The position numbers and the translations under genes were made by a program. Below are positions 24,029 to 35,854 of a DNA stretch of 64,000 nucleotides, one piece after another; the stretch's first letter is position 1; every line of letters starts with the position of its first letter. The stretch lies in the NCBI RefSeq assembly GCF_001949145.1, contig NW_019091400.1:1577357-1641356 (forward strand), written 5' to 3'. Below the pieces are notes generated by a model. That model searched no databases. It was not told the DNA's origin and was given only the letters and a program-made list of their open reading frames with translations. The stretch comes from Acanthaster planci (lineage: Eukaryota > Echinodermata > Asteroidea > Valvatida > Acanthasteridae).

Positions 24029-24827
24029 AAACACACCCAGACCTACATCAATATTCTTCTCATGCCGGGGCATTACTTTGACCTCACACTTAGTACAACC
24101 CCTGCATAATGTCGGGCGCCTAAATGTCCGTACCATCAACGACATTTTGCAACGTTTGAAAAAATCTCACAGGGCACCAATGATACCTACAAGTCACCGA
24201 AAGCGATGTCGTGTATTTTATATTAAAGAAAGATGTTGTACACGTTTTATACGTCCAAACATTCAGCGCGTCTGCCGTCAGGTACCGGTATACATTTACA
24301 AACCAGCTAGATGGCGTGGCTGTAACGTGGCGGGGAAAGCATCCCTCTACATAGGGGGTGAACACTTCCCTGACTGATGATTGATTGCATTTATCTTACC
24401 AGCAGAAAGAACGGACGCAGTGGTAGAGCGCCCTTCATTAGAATAGTTTATATTTGTACAGAAATGGCAAGCAACAAACAAACCCGAAAACCAAACAAAA
24501 TCGAACTATGAAGAAGAAGAAAGATTTCTGTGTGCAGTTCAACTGGTTCCAATCCCACCCGAGCCACCATGAATACCTACCGCGTGGTATTTGCCTAAAA
24601 TGAAGAAATTCTCGGGGATTTTTCTCAACACCTAAAACTGGCCTTTCTTTCAACTTTCTTTCAACAGAGTCTTGGACATATTACAGTAACCTACATAATG
24701 ATAAAATTTACTTTGAAGGTGCATTGCCGAACAATTACAAAAAAAAGAAGAAAAGAAAGAAAAAAATGGGTTACTACTCTCACGCCTTCCTCCTGAACTG
24801 AGAACACACTGTCAGGGTTTTCGTAAT
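24029..24827. repeat. Tandem duplicate, copy A (about 0.8 kb)
   Basis: It runs from ACACACCCAGACCTACATCA to the block GTCAGGGTTTTCGTAA and is repeated almost base for base at 24848-25635. Differences are a few substitutions, a 12-bp block (CTCGGGGATTTT) present only here, and a GAA-repeat length change. Short open frames in it match no family I recognise. Confidence 0.8.
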
Positions 24828-24847
24828 GTAGCGGTCCGGCCCCCTGG

Positions 24848-25635
24848 NAAAACACACCCAGACCTACATCAATATTCGTCTTATGCCGGGGCATTACTTT
24901 GACCTCACACTTAGTACAACTCCTGCATAATGTCGGGCGCCTAAATGTCCGTACCATCAACGACATTTTGCAACGTTTGAAAAAATCTCACAGGGCACCA
25001 ATGATACCTACAAGTCACCGAAAGCGATGCCGTGTATTTTATATTAAAGAAAGATGTTGTACACGTTTTATACGTCCAAACATTCAGCGCGTCTGCCGTC
25101 AGGTACCGGTATACATTTACAAACCAGCTAGATGGCGTGGCTGTAACGTGGCGGGGAAAGCATCCCTCTACATAGGGGGTGAACACTTCCTTGACTGATG
25201 ATTGATTGCATTTATCTTACCAGCAGAAAGAACGGACGCAGTGGTAGAGTGCCTTGCATTAGAATAGTTTACATTTGTACAGAAATGGCAAGCAACAAAC
25301 AAACCCGAAAACCAAACCAAATCGAACTATGAAGAAGAAAGATTTCTGTGTGCAGTTCAACTGGTTCCAATCCCACCCGAGCCACTATGAATACCTACCG
25401 CGTGGTATTTGCCTAAAATGAAGAAATTCTCAACACCTAAAACTGGCCTTTCTTTCAACTTTCTTTCAACAGAGTCTTGGCCATATTACAGTAGCCTACA
25501 TAATGATAAAATTTACTTTGAAGGCGCATTGCCTAACAATTACAAAAAAAAGAAGAAAAGAAAGAAAAAAAAATGGGTTACTACTCTCACGCCTTCCTCC
25601 TGAACTGAGAACACACTGTCAGGGTTTTCGTAAAC
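24848..25635. repeat. Tandem duplicate, copy B, next to a single N
   Basis: This direct copy of 24029-24827 begins immediately after a single N at 24847, preceded by CGGTCCGGCCCCCTGG, which does not match the sequence before copy A. A near-identical repeat ending at an N suggests an assembly join of two haplotypes or a collapsed repeat. Confidence 0.75.
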
Positions 25636-25930
25636 TTCATCTAAGGCTTCACTTCATCTTTTAGTCTCTAACTTTGAAGCTGTCCATTAATATCTTAGAC
25701 AGTGCCGGATCCGAGCATCGAACTGGGGCCAACATCCAACAGATCTAAATATTAGGGTTTTTTCAATTAAATTCAAACACCGTAGGCCCACACTGATCTT
25801 ACCGATGAAGCCTGAGACGGAGACGAAGCGTAATGGAAACCATCCCGTCACTATAAACAAGATTTTATGGAAATACACGGTAGACTGCTGTCTGAGGGCG
25901 CTGTGTGCAGGGGGTGTTCATAGCCTTTCG

Positions 25931-26072
25931 TCAAGGCCTTCGTGGCCCTGTGTGTGTGTAATCGCAAAGCGACTGGACAGGAGACCAGGCGAGTGGCTCA
26001 GCCGCTCGTGCATGTGGTCTGCTGTCCAGTCGCTTTGCGGTTACACACACACAGCCATGAATGCCTCAACAA
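25931..26072. repeat. Long near-perfect hairpin downstream of sialyltransferase gene 2
   Basis: The arms 25948-25980 and 26022-26054 are inverse complements with 32 of 33 bases paired (GCAAAGCGACTGGACAG core). The 41-nt loop has its own short pairing (AGACCA/TGGTCT). Weaker pairing continues outward (TCAAGGCCTTCGTGG against CTTGTTGAGGCATTCATGG). It may be a recent foldback element or a structured RNA; I see no coding meaning. Confidence 0.75.
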
Positions 26073-26391
26073 GATGTTTGACTTATGTTGTGCCGCTGAG
26101 GCTCTAAACCCAGAACTGGGGATCGTAGGACATTATAAAGTAGACTACGGCTTTTTAGAAACAAATATACAACTTAGTATTGAACTAGATTGTTTCAAGA
26201 ATACACAAATTTCCATTCAAAATCACCACACATCCGTTTTGGCAAAACCTTCAGGTAAGGTGACTTCTTTATACCACTGATGCTCTTACAGTCAGTGTTT
26301 TGGCAAGTTACAAGTCACTGATAAGTATACTTCCTGGATAAGGCACTTCAGATCCTTGCTTGAACACAAATATTTCGGCCTTGGTGGATAT

Positions 26392-26747
26392 TTACAGTTT
26401 CTCCCACAGCTTCCCGATGTCGATCCTGTTCTGTGGATCGTCGACTGGCTCGTGCCTTGTCCCGTCCGCGGCCTGCATGTCGCCCACTTCCGAGCGGCCG
26501 GTGTGCCGCCTGAAGGCGGGCGAGCAAGCCTCAATGTGCAGCCGCAGCACGCCCGCCTTGTGTAGGCGGGTCAGCAGCTCGAACTCGGAGTGCATGTCGT
26601 GGACGCGCACCATGTGGGTGTTGTCGAAGTAGTGGTACTTGACCGGGTGCGTGGTGACGTGGGCCATGGAGGAGTCCAGGAAGGGCCAGAAACCGTACAG
26701 ATGCAACTCGTCGCAGAGTGCGATGGCGGCCGTTGCCAGGTACAAGC
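26392..26747 (-). CDS. Sialyltransferase gene 2, exon 8 (motifs S, III, VS and tail)
   Basis: It encodes LYLATAAIALCDELHLYGF (motif S), HYFDN (III) and HDMHSEFELLTRLHKAG (VS), then HIEAC and a polar tail ending WEKL before TAA at 26394-26392. The tail is absent from gene 1. Confidence 0.92.
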
Positions 26748-29700
26748 CTGGCCAATGGGAGAAAACGATGAACAGTGCAGGTTAATGTGTCAGGCAATAA
26801 TTCATTTGGATGCAACATCAGGTGCTACATATTAAACGTGAACTTGTTTGCAAGCTGATCTGTCGTTGTCGTCAATAAAAATAAATGAATGAATTAAAAA
26901 ATGGGTCTGATGTATCGAGCTTACTCGACAGAATCTTTCTCAAAAGGCGAAAATCGGCAAGCAGTCTTGAAGCAACTTTTTCCTTGCATTTAGTTCCGTG
27001 AATTTGATGAGAGCACCGTGTACTTTCCTAGTATTTTGTCATCTAAAAATGATTCACGGGTTGCTGAAATCCTTTCTATAAAGCTTTCATTAAAATACTT
27101 CCGCAGTGGAAATCACCTTATGCCTTTTATTAAATAGTGCCTTTAGTTAAAGGTATTATACATGTAATACTCAGTTTTCTCTCAGAATAACCAGCTGATT
27201 CAATTTGGCCTGAGGAAAAGAACCAAGAAAAAAATACTGTATTTCATGTTATCTCTCTCCATGGTTTCTCGGATTTAAAAACAAAGCTTGCAAGTCTCTG
27301 CAGAGAGAGCTGAACTTGAAGCATATTTGTGATTGTCTTTCATTCATTCTTTGAATACTGACCGGTAGAGGGATATTTGGACAGCCCCTTAGTGGCCCAG
27401 TAATCCCTGATGAGCGAGAACTGGTCCGGATCCCCAAAGGCGACGCCCAGCGACTCCTTCGGGGTCAGCCGGAGCAGGGCCCGGTTGCATATCGGTACCC
27501 AAGCGTCGTCGCTGAAACACGGCAGCATCAGCAAACCCTGGAACTGAGACACATCCTTATTGAACTTGTCGGTGAGTTGCGTGTTGGCAAAATAATTATA
27601 CCTGGGAGAAGGAGAACGACCAGAGGTGTTGTGAAGTAAAGAACAGTTTTTACAAAAGCACCGTCCTAGGGCTCAGGGCAAACTGTGTTAAGGGATATAA
27701 AAGGACAGAACTAATTGATGCACACTACAAAAACTGTGGTGTTAAAATTGGTGTTATTTAACGCCTTTGGTGTTAACATAGGATAACACCCAGTTAAATT
27801 AACACAACAAGTTTTGCAGCGAACGGGGAAGACATGGTTGTTATGAAGAAAATATCAAAATTCTGCATTTCATCGCATACTTACTTTCGCTTAAAAATGC
27901 TAGGATTCAGCGTGGTAAAATTGGTCTTGTATCCGACGTCCTCAATATATGGGTCCATTTCTGGTACATTAATCCTGAAGAAAAAAATCCAATTGGTATC
28001 GGGCTAATTGTGATTAACAAACCACAAAGGCTAGCACTGTAAACTTCCCCAACGCATTTTTGTCGAAGATTGTCAGTATCAAAGAAATCGTCTGGTTCTC
28101 TCTTTTCCTCCGACAAATTTTGAAAAAGAGCTCCACCCACCGGCATGTCTTTACCTGAAGACGTAGTCGGCGCTATCTATTGCGGGACCGCATGCACTGT
28201 TCATCAGCAGGCCGCTGTTGCCAACCACGCCNNNNNNNNNNNNNNNNNNNNNNNNNNNNNNNNNNNNNNNNNNNNNNNNNNNNNNNNNNNNNNNNNNNNN
28301 NNNNNNNNNNNNNNNNNNNNNNNNNNNNNNNNNNNNNNNNNNNNNNNNNNNNNNNNNNNNNNNNNNNNNNNNNNNNNNNNNNNNNNNNNNNNNNNNNNNN
28401 NNNNNNNNNNNNNNNNNNNNNNNNNNNNNNNNNNNNNNNNNNNNNNNNNNNNNNNNNNNNTACCAAGAAAGGGAGAGACCTGGACAAAAGAAAGGAAAAA
28501 GGGAACCGTGACACCATGGCAACCAAACAAGCGCATGCCATTTATCAAAGCAACACTGGTCGTATACACGTATTTTACCAACTAAATAAATATAATAATT
28601 ATATGACATCTCTTTATTCATATCTATCACATCCTCAAGTAGCAAACGTGGCAAGAAATGGTCCTAAATCAGACACAAATAAGTTCACGATTCAAGAGCC
28701 ATACGTTTTCACTCTTCGGGACCCGACCACAAACGTAAGGCCAACACAAGGTTTACACTAGATCAGTTCGCCCCAGACTTACCTCAGGTTGATACCTCGC
28801 GAACGTACTGGTGAACGTAACGTTGTTCCTCGACAGGTAAGCAGTTACCTTACTGCCTACTTTGTGGGTTGCGTTGGATGTCAAGAAGCGCCTTTGGACG
28901 TCTACTCTGGCAGCTCTTAGTTCGTTCCTGTGTTGGAGGATCGTTAGGCAAGAAATAAGGCTAACTATCCTGAGGAATTTCTCCACGGCAGGGCTTAGTT
29001 TAGGTCAGACAAGCGAGAAAAATACGTTCACAGAGGCTTCTTGTGTTTTTCGTTATGCCTCAAAATGATAGACCTACCGGTTGGTTCACGATGAAAGTCA
29101 CTTTCATGAACGGCTGCTCAAGGATGTATGTGCACCTTTACAATTGGCTAACTTTGACTTAAAGAATAAAGTTTATGGTTTACACCGACCTGAAGCTAGT
29201 GATGTTTCTGCGACTTAGTCTCCACGTCCAGTCGGTGATATTCTTCTCATACTCCCTAAAGTTGACCTCGTCTGTCACAGGTCTGTCTTTCAAGGTGATG
29301 ACCTTAGCGTTGACCTGTCTGAGGTGGAGTCAGATCGTTGATAGAGTAACTACCCCATAGAAACTCACCAATTACTCCTACTGACAGGCTTCGGTTCCAA
29401 GCTGATTGTTTGCTTGACACAGTGCAAAAATGGTAGTGTGCAGGTTGGGGCTAATTTAACACCCTTGAAATCTATACTGGCCAACGCCGTAACTGGTGGA
29501 CGCAAATAAACAGGGTGTTAAAGTAACACCATCGCTTTTGCAGAGTACAAAGATTTTCTGATTTGTTCCAGTTTTGGGTCTGGAAAGACCAAAATTCATA
29601 CTGCACAAAAGGAAATGAAAGTTCTCTCCTGGCAATAACGTTTGTGGCTTACTTCTTGACTGCCAGGTCCGGTCTATGCTCGTCTTTGTCTCCTATTCCC

Positions 29701-31235
29701 CACCGCCTCTCGGCGTCCAGGTCCCGCTCCTTCATCTCACCAGACTCGGCCTGAAGTAACTTGTCTCTCTCTAAGACCTTCCTGATCTTGGCTTGTTCTC
29801 CCCCTAGCCTGAAGGAGGTTCGCTGGTTTATCCCGTGACTATGAAATACAGGAAAAATTAAGATATTTTCAACCAGGAGCAAACCTGCAGTGTGTGGAGC
29901 TTATAGTCAGACGAAATCATAGTCCAGAAAGGTATATTCTCATCAGGTGGGAACTAGTCACACGTACATGTACAAGTATGCACAGCATATATAAAAGGTA
30001 GCCAAATATGCTCCTATAGCCATTTCGAATCCGTTAGTGTGCGTAGCACCTAAGAATTTTTATGTTTTCAATGGCGATATTAAAAAACGTTTCTCATGCC
30101 GGCAAGGCATCCCAAAGCTCTGTACAATTGTAGAGTATGACCAAAAGAAAAAAAAAGACCAAAAAAAAAAAAAAGAAAAAAAGCAAACACGGACGCGACA
30201 TTTTGACTTCAGATCAAATCTTCATGTTACAACATCGCAGTAGTTGCACATTTAAATTTATGCACATTCCGCTGCCATGTTTCGTGATGTCAAACTTGGT
30301 TCACTTTTGCATCGAACTAATTAATTAACTACACACATTCACATGCTGACTAAAAAGATAAATTTCAAGACATGCAGGTTTAGAACAAAAATTCAAAAGT
30401 AGCAACAGATGGTATTGTTACCGGTAATCAATTCCATAGACGAGGAGCGTAATCGTAGGAGAGACTCGTCACAGTGGTAGACAGTTCACCAATTGACTAC
30501 ATAAATACAATTTGGCACCAGAATCGACAGCGGGCCGTTTTGTGTCAAACGGCATAATTCTCCCATAATTATTTGAGAAGCTGCGCTGACTCAAATGACA
30601 AGGATTCGTTTAATTATACAGTGCAGTGTTGCGGCGCCCTCTCCATACGAAAACATCGTGATTCTGACTATTTTAGACCTTAACTGCTGGCCAGACCACC
30701 GTTTATTTTGCTAGGAAGAATGGGTGTGATTTTTCTTTTGAACCAAACACTTTTTTTCAGCCAAACTAATTCAGACACGAGTTCTGGAGGCCTGTAAAAA
30801 CGAAAGATATATTTTTAGTCGAATCCGCTGTATCCCGATACCCTGGTTGACTCAGTCAATAGGCCTATTACTTGTAAAAAACAACCACGAAACAAGATTG
30901 CTTTTTTTACATCCGACCAGTTTAAACGTTGATTTTTATGCCTCAAATATCCACGCGTGCGATGCACATTTCACAGCCAAAAAAAATCAAGATATCTTTG
31001 CCGTACACTTATGGTAGACTTATCATAAAGGTTTCCATCAGCGCTTCAAATTTTCTGCTACATTGATCCCTTTTTCAGATAATCACTTGTTGATCATTAT
31101 AAAAAAAATCGTTACGTAAAGAAAACGTGATGCTTACCTGCCGAAAAGGTTTGTCACGCGTACCCCGGTGAGTGTGGCAAACGCTAAGACGACTAACGCT
31201 AGCACGACGAGAGCCCGCTTGGCTCGTTGAATCAT
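26392..31235 (-). CDS. Alpha-2,8-sialyltransferase-like (GT29), gene 2
   Basis: A type II Golgi sialyltransferase of GT29, ST8Sia-like. Exons in coding order are 31235-31138, 29838-29653, 29318-29190, 28927-28783, (gap)-28155, 27974-27885, 27601-27363 and 26747-26392. The start MIQRAKRALVVLALVVLAFA is a basic cap plus signal anchor. A charged stem follows. Motif L (VVGNSGLLMNSACGPAIDSA), motif S ([15 protein letters not shown]), motif III (HYFDN) and motif VS (HDMHSEFELL) are intact. If the gapped exon is 113 nt, as in gene 1, the protein would be 451 residues. After the last family cysteine (HIEAC) there is an extra tail of about 43 residues. Splice phases agree throughout. The linkage specificity is unknown. 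Confidence 0.9.
27363..27601 (-). CDS. Sialyltransferase gene 2, exon 7
   Basis: This 239-nt exon encodes the segment from YNYFANTQLTDKFNKDV to LSKYPSTG between motifs L and S. The donor is G/GTCAGT. The split Gly codon matches gene 1. Confidence 0.88.
27723..27821. repeat. Short MITE (copy 2), GGTGTTAA/TTAACACC type
   Basis: The ends are CACTACAAAAACTGTGGTG at the left and AACAAGTTTTGCAGCG at the right, with several GGTGTTA/TAACACC words between. It lies in an intron of sialyltransferase gene 2. Confidence 0.55.
27885..27974 (-). CDS. Sialyltransferase gene 2, exon 6
   Basis: This 90-nt exon encodes INVPEMDPYIEDVGYKTNF and TTLNPSIFKR, the conserved stretch after motif L. The acceptor is TTTCTTCAG and the donor AA/GTAAGT. 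Confidence 0.88.
28155..28231 (-). CDS. Sialyltransferase gene 2, exon 5 (motif L), truncated by N run
   Basis: The readable part encodes GVVGNSGLLMNSACGPAIDS and ADYVF, then AG/GTAAAG. About 36 nt of its 5' end, by comparison with gene 1, fall in the unsequenced run 28232-28460. This is missing data, not a broken gene. Confidence 0.85.
28232..28460. other. Run of N (sequence gap, 229 bp)
   Basis: All bases are N. The gap hides the 5' part of the motif L exon and its splice acceptor in sialyltransferase gene 2. Open frames drawn through it mean nothing. Confidence 0.98.
28783..28927 (-). CDS. Sialyltransferase gene 2, exon 4
   Basis: This 145-nt exon encodes NELRAARVDVQRRFLTSNAT, HKVGSKVTAYLSRNNVTFTS and TFARYQPE, then GTAAGT. 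It enters with one split-codon base and leaves in phase 0, the same as 2910-3069 in gene 1. Confidence 0.75.
29190..29318 (-). CDS. Sialyltransferase gene 2, exon 3 (stem)
   Basis: This 129-nt exon encodes VNAKVITLKDRPVTDEVNF and then NITDWTWRLSRRNITSF. The Trp-rich stretch with two N-glycosylation sites resembles the segment before the catalytic domain in ST8Sia enzymes. The donor GTCGGT is unusual. Confidence 0.7.
29420..29546. repeat. Short MITE (copy 3), GGTGTTAA/TTAACACC type
   Basis: The ends are CAGTGCAAAAATGGTAGTG and CACCATCGCTTTTGCAGAG, with TTAACACCC and GGGTGTTAA inside. It lies in an intron of sialyltransferase gene 2. Confidence 0.55.
29653..29838 (-). CDS. Sialyltransferase gene 2, exon 2 (stem)
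   Basis: This 186-nt exon encodes a highly charged stem (for example KIRKVLERDKLLQAESGEMK). The acceptor TTTCATAG completes codon AGT across the junction, and the donor is GAA/GTAAGC. Confidence 0.7.
31138..31235 (-). CDS. Sialyltransferase gene 2, exon 1 (signal anchor)
   Basis: ATG at 31235-31233 opens a short basic N-terminus and a hydrophobic segment (ALVVLALVVLAFATLTGV), a signal anchor. The donor is GGCAG/GTAAGC. A possible 5'UTR splice acceptor (GTTCCAG) ends at 31253. Upstream in-frame codons to 31328 lack conserved features. Confidence 0.75.
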
Positions 31236-31253
31236 CTTAGCCGACTGTGGATC

Positions 31254-34200
31254 TGGAACGAATGAGACACAAACTTTCTGCCCTAACTGAACTGAAGATA
31301 AGTAGTGAACTGAACTGAATCGTATCACTCAGCTGAACGATACTGTTGATTAAACTACTCGGATTCCACTCTCCAGCGTATCAGAAGATTGTCTTGGATA
31401 AAAAAAACATGTTATACCAAAAACTGCGAGTTAGGAAAGGCGGATACATGTACTTCTTTGCTGATATGAAGGCTCCACCTCACAAAATAAATCGACTCCT
31501 TCCCGTCTAATTTTCCTTTTTTAGGCAGCAAAATGATTTCCTGCCACTGCAATGTACGGAGTAATTACAGTCTAGAATCCTACTGTTAATGCCTGCGTTG
31601 GAATGAATGATGGTTCCCCGCTGTATAGCTTGACCTTTATTATGGTACAATATTGTGCAAGTCGAAGCACCATAACCACCGCCAACACTGCATTGTCAAA
31701 TGAACACTGTGATTTTGTGCAACAAAGCGTTAGAATTAAATGTCACACACTGCATGTTATGTACATGCATAATGTCCGTTCTAACTAGTAAGTCTGCCAA
31801 CCGGGTGTTGTATGTAACAAACGATTTTTCGACATTTTAAAAATGCACTGAATTTTGTTCCTGTTCAGGATTGCATAGTGTTTACTAAGAACCCAGAACA
31901 GGCCGTGAGTAATGGGCAAAAGGAGAGTAGGATCTACAGCCTCGAAGATGACTGGAAAGTGACTGAATTCAGAAACAGTTCAATTAAAGACTACTATAAA
32001 ATGTAAAATCTATCTGCGAAGAATGCATACTTTCCTGCGCTGTTGTCGTCAACATTTCATGCTGGTCTTTCAACTTCAGCTCCCTCTACCGACGGGTAAC
32101 TCAAGGACTGGATCACTTAACTGCTGTTGGTCGTGCCTCCGTTCACGGGAAATCGTGTGACATCGTTCCTCCAACTACTAAGTCTCTTCAAAACCAAAGA
32201 CAACTAGTCAGGTTGATTTAAAATGGCGCCAGCGATCAAGAAACGCGAAATGCAAGTGCTCGCAGCATGTTTACTGTGTCGGGTCCAGAGTCCGTGACTG
32301 CTGTGTTTGCATCGGACACACCACTCGCTTGTGCAAACAAGGCCATATTTATCGCGCTGAAAATGAGCTTTAAACTATGGAACTCAATTTTCGTATCTAA
32401 ATGTAACATTTTTTGGAAAGGGAGTTACAATCGAACTTAGTAATTAAGCCTGTGTAGTTTTCTTATATCAGATTTGACACAGGTTCTGCACATTGCACAT
32501 TTATTGCACACTTTAATGCAGACACCAAAGATCCTACCAGAAATACTAAACTCGCTCGTCGCCTATGCAGCCCCGGACAGGGCGCTGGGAAGGGCTGATG
32601 GTACAGGTAAAGTGTCGGCTATATGGTAAAACATGGCCTTGGTACGGTCACAGTGTGGTAATTTATCGTTTCACTAAGTAGGCCCTATCCCTGACTGCGT
32701 GTCTTTTGGCGATATACTTCAAATCATTGGTTGTCTTGATCAATTTAGGATGAAGAAATAGTGTAGTGAGAATATGTTCAGCAATGAGGAAAAATAAAAA
32801 AAAATATTGAACTGATGACAGCCGTTTGTGTAACGCATTAAGCGAGTTCGCGTGCCTGGCAGAAATTTACACACAATGCTCTGCGCTTCGTTAGCTGTGA
32901 CCTCGTGTGGCGCATTTCCTTCACTAACATCTATGCAAGGCCATCAACCCTTTCCAGCGCCCTGTTCGGGCGCGGGGCAACGGGCGAAAAATACTAAAAG
33001 TGAAGAAAAAATCTCACCTGTATCCACTCAGGAAACTGTAGGACGACCTCTCGCGATGTAGGATAAATATTTTCAGGAAGTAACAAGGAAAGAAATTGTC
33101 GAGTAAAGACGAAGCGGGGAACTGTTTTTCTTTGGCCTATAGTTGGACCCGTTTTCTGAAACAGGTACACAAATCTAAATAATTTTTTTTTAAGTGAATG
33201 TGAGACTCGGCACTGTTCAAAAGCTTTTCATTTTGATTTCTCTGCATCTCTCTGGTTGCATTTGTCAACTTCGTTCCTATCTACTTCGTCCTCAGAGCGT
33301 TCCATGTGCTGTCGCCGATGGGGCAATATTCAATCAGAACGCATTTCGTTCCCAAAGCACGTAGGCTAACTAATACGATTGCAGGCTGCGCTTCAATTCC
33401 AACGCAAATTAGAAACTCAAGTATCGAATCTCCCGGTGATCTGTTACGAAGCGTGTCCTTATGCACCTGGCTGATGAAGCTGTTTTGAGAAGCATGACGT
33501 AATGTCTGCCGAGCACTCATTGGATAGAGTTCATTTAAACGGATTAACATTTCGTTAGCGCGTGACATGTGTTTTTGAATATGCATGCATTGATAAGGGT
33601 ACGGCGGCCAGTGTCGAACCACAGTGCTTTATGCGCCTGTAGCTGTGACATACTTCTTTCGCAAAATTCTGAACTGGCATTAGCCTTCCGGTGCCCTGTA
33701 TAAGGGTGGCTAGCCTTTAGTCAAGCGCCCGTGGCACCGGTACACCATGGATGCTTGGCTGATAAAATGAACTTGAAAAGACCGGTGCGAGTGGCGAAGT
33801 CTTCGTCATGCCAGCAGCCGACGTGCCTGTGGTGTCTACAGGTAGCCACAAGCGCCTTGAGTAGAGGCTAAAGGGCGGCGAGAAGAGCGACGAAGCGTGC
33901 TCGTCGGATACAGTGTCATGTACTTGACTAGTTCTATTTATGTTATGTATTTAGGCCGTAAATATATGAATACTCACTTCGACCGCGTCACGACCCTCTC
34001 GAGTGGCGTAGAGTGCACACCAACCTAATGACGAGAGGTCTACCTTTAATATTCCACGTGTAGAGTGTACATGTAACTACAATAACCAGTCCATTTTCGT
34101 CCATATCTGCTAAGTACATGTTTTGATTAGTTAAGTCATGACTAATTATTGGAAACTGATGTCACGTTCCGTTTGATCTTTTGGTGGAGAATCTGATGGT

Positions 34201-35854
34201 TGTCGGCTTCCTTGGAGATAATTCCACTACATTATCGATATCATTAACTGCTTAGTTCTGTTAACCATCTGTGGTCTGTATTTGGCTTGCTCCAAAAGTC
34301 CCGGTGCGTATTTTTCCCAATGCTTTTCTGTGCGAAGTAAAAGGAGAGAAGTAATTTTTCCGACGACTAATAATGGAAACGTGGGGAAAACGAGACGTTA
34401 CTACCGAATGCACCAAATTTCTCGAGGGATGAAAAATTCGGAGATGGATTTGTGGGTTTGGCAGGTGATGAACTGCACATGCGCTCTGGGCTCTCCTCCG
34501 CGACGGGAGAAATGTGTGCGAAACGTGGAATTACAATGAGGGGAAATATTATCGATCAGTTGAAGCAAAAATGCATTCAAAAACTTAAACAGCAAATGCA
34601 ACTGCGGCTTGTTATGCACATTTGGTCAACTTTCTGTTACCGATCGATTATCGATTCCTGGGCAGTGTGCATGCTTACCACGCACAAGCGCACCAAACAG
34701 CCGCCAGGCGCTGTATCGACACTGAGTGCAGCTTACGTCTCCAGTGTTGCGTTGATATTGGCCGTGACAGGTATAGGTAGCCTACACATTAGTACGCCTT
34801 CGCTGGCTCAGGGTTCGTGTTTTGTATGGAGTCTAAATTTAGGTCACTGAATTGAAGCCGGCACGACACGACAACTCTTTGATGGACTTGGAGCGACTGT
34901 ACTCTATTGTGGGATGGATGCTGCGAAAAAGAGGGAGGCCTCAGTACGATGGCACGCCTTAGGAGAAAAGTGAATTTTAATGAGGCGTGGACGAGGTGGC
35001 GAATCGGAAACAGGTTGTCGGGCTCCAGGCAAATTGGTCGTTTTAAGCTCGAACAGGACACCTGCTCCACGTGACTCAGGAATTTAGAGCGCTCGGAGAA
35101 TACAGAAATTCATCAGATTTCGTGGCTCTCCAACACCTCACTGCCGACGCTTGGGATCATTTTCTTAGAAAATTCTCGTCATCTTTTTTCAATCGCGGCA
35201 ATTTTAGTTACAGCATGTTCATCGGCCACCTCTGGACCCTTCCACAATCAGTGACTGCAAATGATTGGGCCATTTTCGTCATTTTTGTCCAGCGAGTATC
35301 CAAGCCGTCGTAGACAATAATTATGGGCTTAGTGGAGATCGCCAGAGCCAGACGAAGTCGTTTCTAAGATACAATGCATGCACTGCAACCAAACGGGCTG
35401 ACCAACGTGACACCCCCCCCCCTTAGTTTTGTTGCTGGCGAAGATATCGTCGTCTCACTTTCAAAAACTCGAAGATTATTTGTTTAGGGCGAAGTGGCGT
35501 GGGTTTCAATGGGTAGATACGATCGTATGCCTGACTTTCCGCATGGTTCATCATTACCCATAAATCGGACTTTGAGATGCTCTCATCATTGTGTCCACCC
35601 CGCACTGCCTGCTCCCTACCGGACCTGATGGTGTGTTGCGAAGCAGGGCGAGAGCTTGCTGGAGTACCATCGCCGGGAGTGTGCAGCATCAATTCATTCC
35701 GAGTTCAATCATTAATGGGACTAGACGGCGGCTATCCCTCAGCCTCGGCACTTGCAAGATCGTTTGGGTGGTTAGCTCGGAAGACAAAACTCGCTACTGA
35801 GTAATGCTGTGCTAGAAACAGGATGTATGTGGATTTCTGTGGACAATCCCGAAC
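31254..35854. other. Intergenic, likely 5' region of two divergent genes
   Basis: It separates the start of sialyltransferase gene 2 (reading left) from the class A receptor (reading right), so promoters of both may lie here. No coding exon could be supported. A short first non-coding exon of the sialyltransferase is possible around 32080-32230, which has the promoter-like word AAAATGGCGCC, but this is a guess. Confidence 0.4.

Noticed and set aside
23840-24145. Minus-strand frame with LCRGCTKCEVK as a possible zinc-ribbon transposase tail
   Set aside because: The cysteine spacing is too incomplete and no upstream catalytic domain was found.
24410-24560. A-box-like GCAGTGGTAGAGCGCC and B-box-like GGTTCCAATCC in the duplicated segment
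   Set aside because: They are more than 120 bp apart with no cloverleaf pairing, so a tRNA or SINE head is not supported.
28145-28761. Several long frames across 28232-28460
   Set aside because: They run through unsequenced N bases. Only the motif L part on the minus strand is real.
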